Origin: Methanobacteriota archaeon
GTDB taxonomy: Archaea > Thermoplasmatota > Thermoplasmata > RBG-16-68-12
Direction: 5' to 3'
Length of the DNA stretch: 17,063 bases
Assembly: GCA_005879065.1 (NCBI GenBank)
Contig: VBLU01000032.1
Coordinates: 1 to 17,063, forward strand
Positions within the stretch are counted from its first letter, which is position 1; every line of letters starts with the position of its first letter. The notes under the pieces are model-generated. The model saw nothing but the letters and a program-made list of their open reading frames with translations. It did no database searches and was not told where the DNA came from. Position numbers and translations under genes: made by a program. Of the stretch, positions 13,675-17,063 are shown one piece after another.

Positions 13675-14790
13675 TCACGAGGGGACCTCGAAAAACTCCC
13701 CGTTCCGGAGCATGCGCCATCGCCCCGGGAGGGTCGGGAGGACTTCCGAGCAGACAAGCCGCATGTCCTCGGTCGCGGTCTCGTGGAGCGTGTAGTACGG
13801 GACGCACGTCCGGGCGTCCCGATGGGCGATCAGGCGGTTCCCGTCCAACATGAGGAACGTGTACGATTCGACCTTCCGCGGGAACTCCGTGTCGATCGCC
13901 GCCTTCGCCTTCGCGACCGCCTGCTTGAACTCGGGGAGGGGCCGGGCCTCCGTCCCCAGGGAATCGAGGAACCGGTCGTAGATGAACTGCGTGTCGATCT
14001 TGCCTTCGCGGAGTCCGAACCCTTCGATCTCGCCGTTGTGCGCGAAGAACGTCACGCGGCCGTCGACCTCGCGGCGGAACGGGTGGGAGTACTGCTCCTG
14101 GATCGTGTCCTTCTTGGACGCGTACCGCAGGTGGGCGACGAGCAGGAGGGGAGGGCTGCAGATGCGGGCGAGGCGCCGGACGAACTCCTCATACCTCGGG
14201 TCCGCCGTGGCCTTGCCCGGACCTCGGACGTAGAACTCGCCTTCGGCGCCGATGCAGGCGATCCCCCAGCCGTCCGGATGGCCCGCCTTCGGATTCGGTT
14301 GCGGGCATCCGAAATCAATCTTCCGGAGGAACGCGATCCGATCCTCCCGTTCCTTCGTTCCCTCGACGCCCTTCGTCCGCTCGCCGTCCACGACGCCGAG
14401 GACGCCCCGACCGCGGGGCGTCTTGGCCACCACGACGTCCACCGGATTCGCGGTCGCCGCGAAGATCGTCACGACCTCGGGCACGTCCCTCAAGGCCCGC
14501 AGCACGTTGATCGGGAAGGCATCCCGCAGGAACACGATGAAGAAATGCCCCGCTCCGACGGCGAGGGCGTTCTTCGCCGCGAGGGATTTCAGGTCCTGCG
14601 CGTTGCCTTCGACCCGGACCAGGCAAGGCCCCGACGCCTCGCAGAACGCGACGCCGAAATGGATGCCTGGAACGGCACCGACGAGGGCTTCGTGGACGTC
14701 CTCCGCGGTCTTGATGAAGTGGGTCTGGCCGAGTATCACATTCAGGGCGCTCGGGTTCTCAATCGGGACGAGCTCCGTGTCCACCGGCAT
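13675..14790 (-). CDS. Fusion: adenosine-specific kinase (DUF355) domain + truncated class II glutamine amidotransferase domain (371 aa)
   Basis: Residues 1 to about 161 match the DUF355/adenosine-specific kinase family over its whole length (NVILGQTHFIKTAEDVHEAL, FGVAFCEASG, VEGNAQDL, TANPVDVVVA, GRGVLGVVDG, ending FLRKIDFG). At Cys162 the chain passes without a linker into a class II glutamine amidotransferase-like domain: GHPDGWGIA (170-178), VAHLRYAS, YSHPF, FFAHNGEIEGFGL. Stand-alone class II amidotransferases start Met-Cys and have about 35-50 residues before the DGWG motif; here only 8 residues separate Cys162 from GHPDGWG. So the usual N-terminal strand with the nucleophile is missing, unless Cys162 takes its place after cleavage at Gly161-Cys162. 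Either a true fusion or two genes joined by a deletion or assembly error. ATG 14790 has a TATA-like box at 14812-14820, predicting a leaderless message. Confidence 0.8.
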   Translation of the reverse strand: MPVDTELVPIENPSALNVILGQTHFIKTAEDVHEALVGAVPGIHFGVAFCEASGPCLVRVEGNAQDLKSLAAKNALAVGAGHFFIVFLRDAFPINVLRALRDVPEVVTIFAATANPVDVVVAKTPRGRGVLGVVDGERTKGVEGTKEREDRIAFLRKIDFGCPQPNPKAGHPDGWGIACIGAEGEFYVRGPGKATADPRYEEFVRRLARICSPPLLLVAHLRYASKKDTIQEQYSHPFRREVDGRVTFFAHNGEIEGFGLREGKIDTQFIYDRFLDSLGTEARPLPEFKQAVAKAKAAIDTEFPRKVESYTFLMLDGNRLIAHRDARTCVPYYTLHETATEDMRLVCSEVLPTLPGRWRMLRNGEFFEVPS

Positions 14791-14811
14791 CGCCGATGTA
14801 TCCGCCCTCGC

Positions 14812-14820
14812 GAATTAAAG
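14812..14820. promoter_or_regulatory. A/T box shared by two divergent genes
   Basis: GAATTAAAG on the plus strand, CTTTAATTC on the minus strand. It is the only A/T-rich element in the 63 bp between the divergent starts at 14790 (minus) and 14854 (plus). Its centre is 26 bp from the minus-strand ATG and 38 bp from the plus-strand ATG, so it fits a leaderless start on one side and a leader of about 11 nt on the other. Confidence 0.5.
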
Positions 14821-14853
14821 TCTTGTTGCGACCCGCTGGGGTACGCTACGTGC

Positions 14854-15207
14854 ATGCGCAAGGGAGAGGCGCTCCGGTTCCGGTCCGGTCGCATGGCGCG
14901 GCTGAAAGGGCTATGGACGATCCTCGGCGCGGTGGAGGAACCGGGGGAGCGAGAGGACCTCGCCCTCGTGGCGACGACGATCCAGGTGCACTTCGTGAAC
15001 GTCAAGGCGAGGGAGCGCGCGATCGTCGAGTTCATGGCGGTCCGATTCCGATGGCCCGGGTCCCGCACCCGACGACGGCTCGCCACGTTGGTCGACCTCG
15101 GGGTCCTGCGGTGTGCGCGGGACCTGGCCGACAACTGGACGAAGGTCTTCGAGGTCGTGGACAGGCCGCATGTGCCCGCGGCCCTCGCCCTCGAACTCGG
15201 CGCCTGA
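14854..15207 (+). CDS. Hypothetical protein (117 aa)
   Basis: No family recognised. The product is basic, MRKGEALRFRSGRMARLKG at the N-terminus, followed by an alternating beta-like stretch (LALVATTIQVHFVNV) and a probable helical segment (TRRRLATLVDLGVL). The open frame extends far upstream, but that part lies antisense to the kinase-amidotransferase gene; ATG 14854, just after the A/T box, is the sensible start. It ends 3 bp from the stop of the convergent 15211-15717 gene, a tight packing that supports both being real. No transmembrane segment or Cys cluster is seen. A small winged-helix or beta-barrel protein is possible, but not shown. Confidence 0.6.
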   Translation: MRKGEALRFRSGRMARLKGLWTILGAVEEPGEREDLALVATTIQVHFVNVKARERAIVEFMAVRFRWPGSRTRRRLATLVDLGVLRCARDLADNWTKVFEVVDRPHVPAALALELGA

Positions 15208-15210
15208 CGG

Positions 15211-15717
15211 TCAGCCGGGTTTCGTCGTCGCCTTCGTGACCCGTTCCAGGAATCCCGCTGCCCGGAGCGGGTTGTAGGAGAGCATCAGGAAGTCGGAGGC
15301 GACCAGGACGAAGATCTCCTTCGGCACGCGCCGCATGGATCGGTGGCGCACCGCGACGATGGACCCGTCCGAATGGAATTCGAACGGGAAGCCCATCCGT
15401 TCGCTCGACGCGGTCAGACGTCGCACCGCACTCGCCCGCCCTGCGACCAAGGTCCGGTGGAGCGCGGAACCGGCAGGGTCGACGAACGCATAGGCGACGA
15501 CCTCCGGCGGCTCGCGAATCGCGGGGAGAGAGTCCTCGCTCAAGGCGAAACCGAAGGCGAAGCCTGCGCGGGCGGCCCGGCGAACGCGAGAGAATCGGAA
15601 CCCGACGAACCGGCGGTTCGAGATGCGTTGCCGACGGAAATCCTCCATGGGCCACTGGAGCGGGCGCCTGATTCGCTCGAACGTCGCCGCGATTTCCGCG
15701 GCCCGGTCGTCGTCCAA
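15211..15717 (-). CDS. Hypothetical protein (168 aa)
   Basis: No family recognised. The sequence has conserved-looking segments (RRPLQWPMEDFRRQRISNR, EVVAYAFVDPAGS, KEIFVLVASDFLMLSYNPL) and no obvious membrane segment or metal motif. The frame is open to 15810 but contains no ATG or GTG there; TTG 15717 is the first usual start codon. A TATA-like GGCCTTATCC at 15741-15750 (minus strand) lies about 28 bp upstream, which predicts a leaderless message beginning at or next to this TTG. A CTG at 15739-15741 giving a product beginning LYDGIRVALDDD is a less usual alternative. It is convergent with the 117-aa gene and divergent from the aminopeptidase gene. Confidence 0.6.
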   Translation of the reverse strand: MDDDRAAEIAATFERIRRPLQWPMEDFRRQRISNRRFVGFRFSRVRRAARAGFAFGFALSEDSLPAIREPPEVVAYAFVDPAGSALHRTLVAGRASAVRRLTASSERMGFPFEFHSDGSIVAVRHRSMRRVPKEIFVLVASDFLMLSYNPLRAAGFLERVTKATTKPG

Positions 15718-15740
15718 CGCGACTCGAATTCCGTCGTACA

Positions 15741-15750
15741 GGATAAGGCC
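15741..15750 (-). promoter_or_regulatory. TATA-like element of the 168-aa hypothetical gene
   Basis: GGCCTTATCC on the minus strand, about 28 bp before TTG 15717. The core CTTATC is a weak TATA match, but its spacing supports the leaderless TTG start. Confidence 0.35.
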
Positions 15751-15908
15751 TCTGCACCCGGTCGGAGTTCTCGTTCCTCGGGAGGAAACGATCGGTTTCG
15801 AGTTGGGGACTCAAATCGCCGCGGGGGCGGACGAATCGCGTGAACCGATCACGGTTAACTACATATTGGGTCCTCGCCTAGCCAGCCTTGGAATCGAGGC
15901 CGTCCATT

Positions 15909-17063
15909 ATGCCGAAGGAAACGGACCACCGTCTGCCGAACACCGTCCGGCCGGAGAAATACACGATCGAATTGCGACCCGACCTCACCCGATTCACGTT
16001 CCAGGGGGAGGAGTCCGTCGCGATCCGGGTCCTCCGGCCGGTGAAGACGATCGAGCTGAACGCGTCGCAGTTGGAGGTCACGCAGGCGGCCCTCCGATTG
16101 CCGGGCGGGCGCACGGTCCCCGCCGCGAAGGTGGAACACCTCCAGGACGCCCAACGCCTCCGGCTCACCTTCGAGGCGTCGATCCCGAAGGGCATAGCGA
16201 CCCTGCACTTGGTCTTCCACGGCGTCCTCAACGACGAACTCGCGGGCTTCTACCGGAGCAAGTACACGATGACGGATGGGAGGGAAGGCTACATGGCCGC
16301 CACCCAGTTCGAGTCCACGGACGCGCGGCGCGCGTTCCCCTGCTGGGACGAGCCCGCGGCGAAAGCGACGTTCCAGGTCTCCCTGGTGGCCCCCAATGGG
16401 ATGGCCGCCGTCTCGAACACCCCGATCGTCGAGGAGAAGGACCTCGGCGACGGCACCCGACTCGTCCGCTTCGCGGAGACTCCGCGCATGGCCACCTACC
16501 TGCTCGCCTTCGTCATCGGACCCCTCGAGACCCTCGACGGGAAGACCCGGACGGGGACGAAGGTCGGCGTCCGGGCCCTCCCGGACCGGATTGCCCACGG
16601 CCGCTGGGGCCTGGAGGAATCGATCCGGGTCCTCGACTTCCTGAACGAATACTACGGGGTCCCGTATCCGCTCGCGAAGCTCGACCACATCGCGCTCCAG
16701 GACTTCGCCGCCGGCGCCATGGAGAACTGGGGCGCCATCACCTATCGGGAGCGGATCCTGCTCTTCGACCCCGCGACGTCGTCGGCGCAGACGCGGCAGA
16801 ACATCGTGGACGTGATCGCGCACGAGACGGCCCACATGTGGTTCGGGGACCTCGTCACGATGGCGTGGTGGGACGACCTCTGGCTCAACGAGTCCTTCGC
16901 GACGTGGATGGGGACGAAGACGGTGAACGCCCTCCATCCGGAGTGGAAGATGTGGACCCAGTTCTTTGGCTTCGACACAATCAACGGGCTCACCCTCGAC
17001 GGGCTCCGCAGCTCCCATCCGATCGAAGTGGATGTGAAGGACCCGGCGGAGATCCGGGAGATC
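15909..17063 (+). CDS. M1-family zinc aminopeptidase (N-terminal 385 residues; 3' end beyond window)
   Basis: Zinc metallopeptidase that removes N-terminal residues from peptides, in the group of tricorn-interacting factors F2/F3 and other cytoplasmic M1 enzymes that finish proteasome or tricorn products. The N-terminal beta-saddle domain starts MPKETDHRLPNTVRPEKYTI. The substrate-recognition motif GAMEN is at 269-273. The zinc site is HETAH (305-309) with the third ligand Glu328 in WLNESF, exactly the HExxH-x18-E spacing. No signal peptide is present. About half of the usual 800-plus residues lie in the window and the frame is open to the last base. ATG 15909 follows an A/T patch (ACTACATATTG, about 15858-15868) suitable as a TATA box. 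The identity is secure. Confidence 0.95.
   Translation, partial: MPKETDHRLPNTVRPEKYTIELRPDLTRFTFQGEESVAIRVLRPVKTIELNASQLEVTQAALRLPGGRTVPAAKVEHLQDAQRLRLTFEASIPKGIATLHLVFHGVLNDELAGFYRSKYTMTDGREGYMAATQFESTDARRAFPCWDEPAAKATFQVSLVAPNGMAAVSNTPIVEEKDLGDGTRLVRFAETPRMATYLLAFVIGPLETLDGKTRTGTKVGVRALPDRIAHGRWGLEESIRVLDFLNEYYGVPYPLAKLDHIALQDFAAGAMENWGAITYRERILLFDPATSSAQTRQNIVDVIAHETAHMWFGDLVTMAWWDDLWLNESFATWMGTKTVNALHPEWKMWTQFFGFDTINGLTLDGLRSSHPIEVDVKDPAEIREI

Noticed and set aside
15855..17018. 387-codon open frame on the minus strand opposite the aminopeptidase
   Set aside because: The plus strand has complete GAMEN and HExxH-x18-E motifs; the minus frame has no recognisable content.

Overview
The window is about 17 kb of GC-rich DNA from an archaeon. 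This rests on a transcription factor B gene, an alanyl-tRNA synthetase with the archaeal N-terminus, an archaeal FKBP isomerase, a tRNA without an encoded CCA end, and several genes with a TATA-like box about 25-40 bp upstream of the start codon, some giving almost leaderless messages. The gene set and base composition suggest a high-GC Thermoplasmatota lineage of the soil or sediment type. That placement is inference and was not tested.

Layout. 1-3380, minus strand: the 5' part of alaS; a small strongly basic unknown protein surrounded by five copies of a 20-bp palindrome; an acyl-CoA dehydrogenase; and a predicted RNase H-fold 3'-5' exonuclease with an unclear start. 3486-6788, plus strand: a tightly coupled operon of two thiolase-fold proteins and two DUF35 zinc-ribbon/OB proteins, each junction a 4-bp ATGA overlap. 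6844-7410: a Ras-like small GTPase with its own promoter. 7471-10443: methylmalonyl-CoA mutase catalytic subunit (broken by a frameshifting deletion), B12-binding subunit, and the MeaB/ArgK-type G-protein chaperone. 10448-14790, minus strand: an NmrA-like oxidoreductase, tRNA-Arg(CCT), FKBP isomerase, TFB, and a fusion of an adenosine-specific-kinase (DUF355) domain with a class II glutamine amidotransferase domain. 14854-17063: two small unknown genes and the N-terminal part of an M1 aminopeptidase.

How they may work together. The centre looks like an acyl-CoA catabolic locus ending in propionyl-CoA/methylmalonyl-CoA handling. Both thiolase-fold proteins lack the nucleophilic Cys and the other usual catalytic residues and are paired with DUF35 proteins. 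This is the arrangement of the Ltp2-ChsH2(DUF35) retro-aldolase of bacterial steroid side-chain breakdown, which releases propionyl-CoA. The neighbouring mutase would consume that product. The most original sequence signal is the palindrome family TTTTG(T/A)AG-N4-CT(T/A)CAAAA around the small basic protein gene. Three genes (the nuclease, mcmA, and the kinase-amidotransferase fusion) carry signs of missing or shifted sequence, so assembly error has to be weighed against real gene decay.
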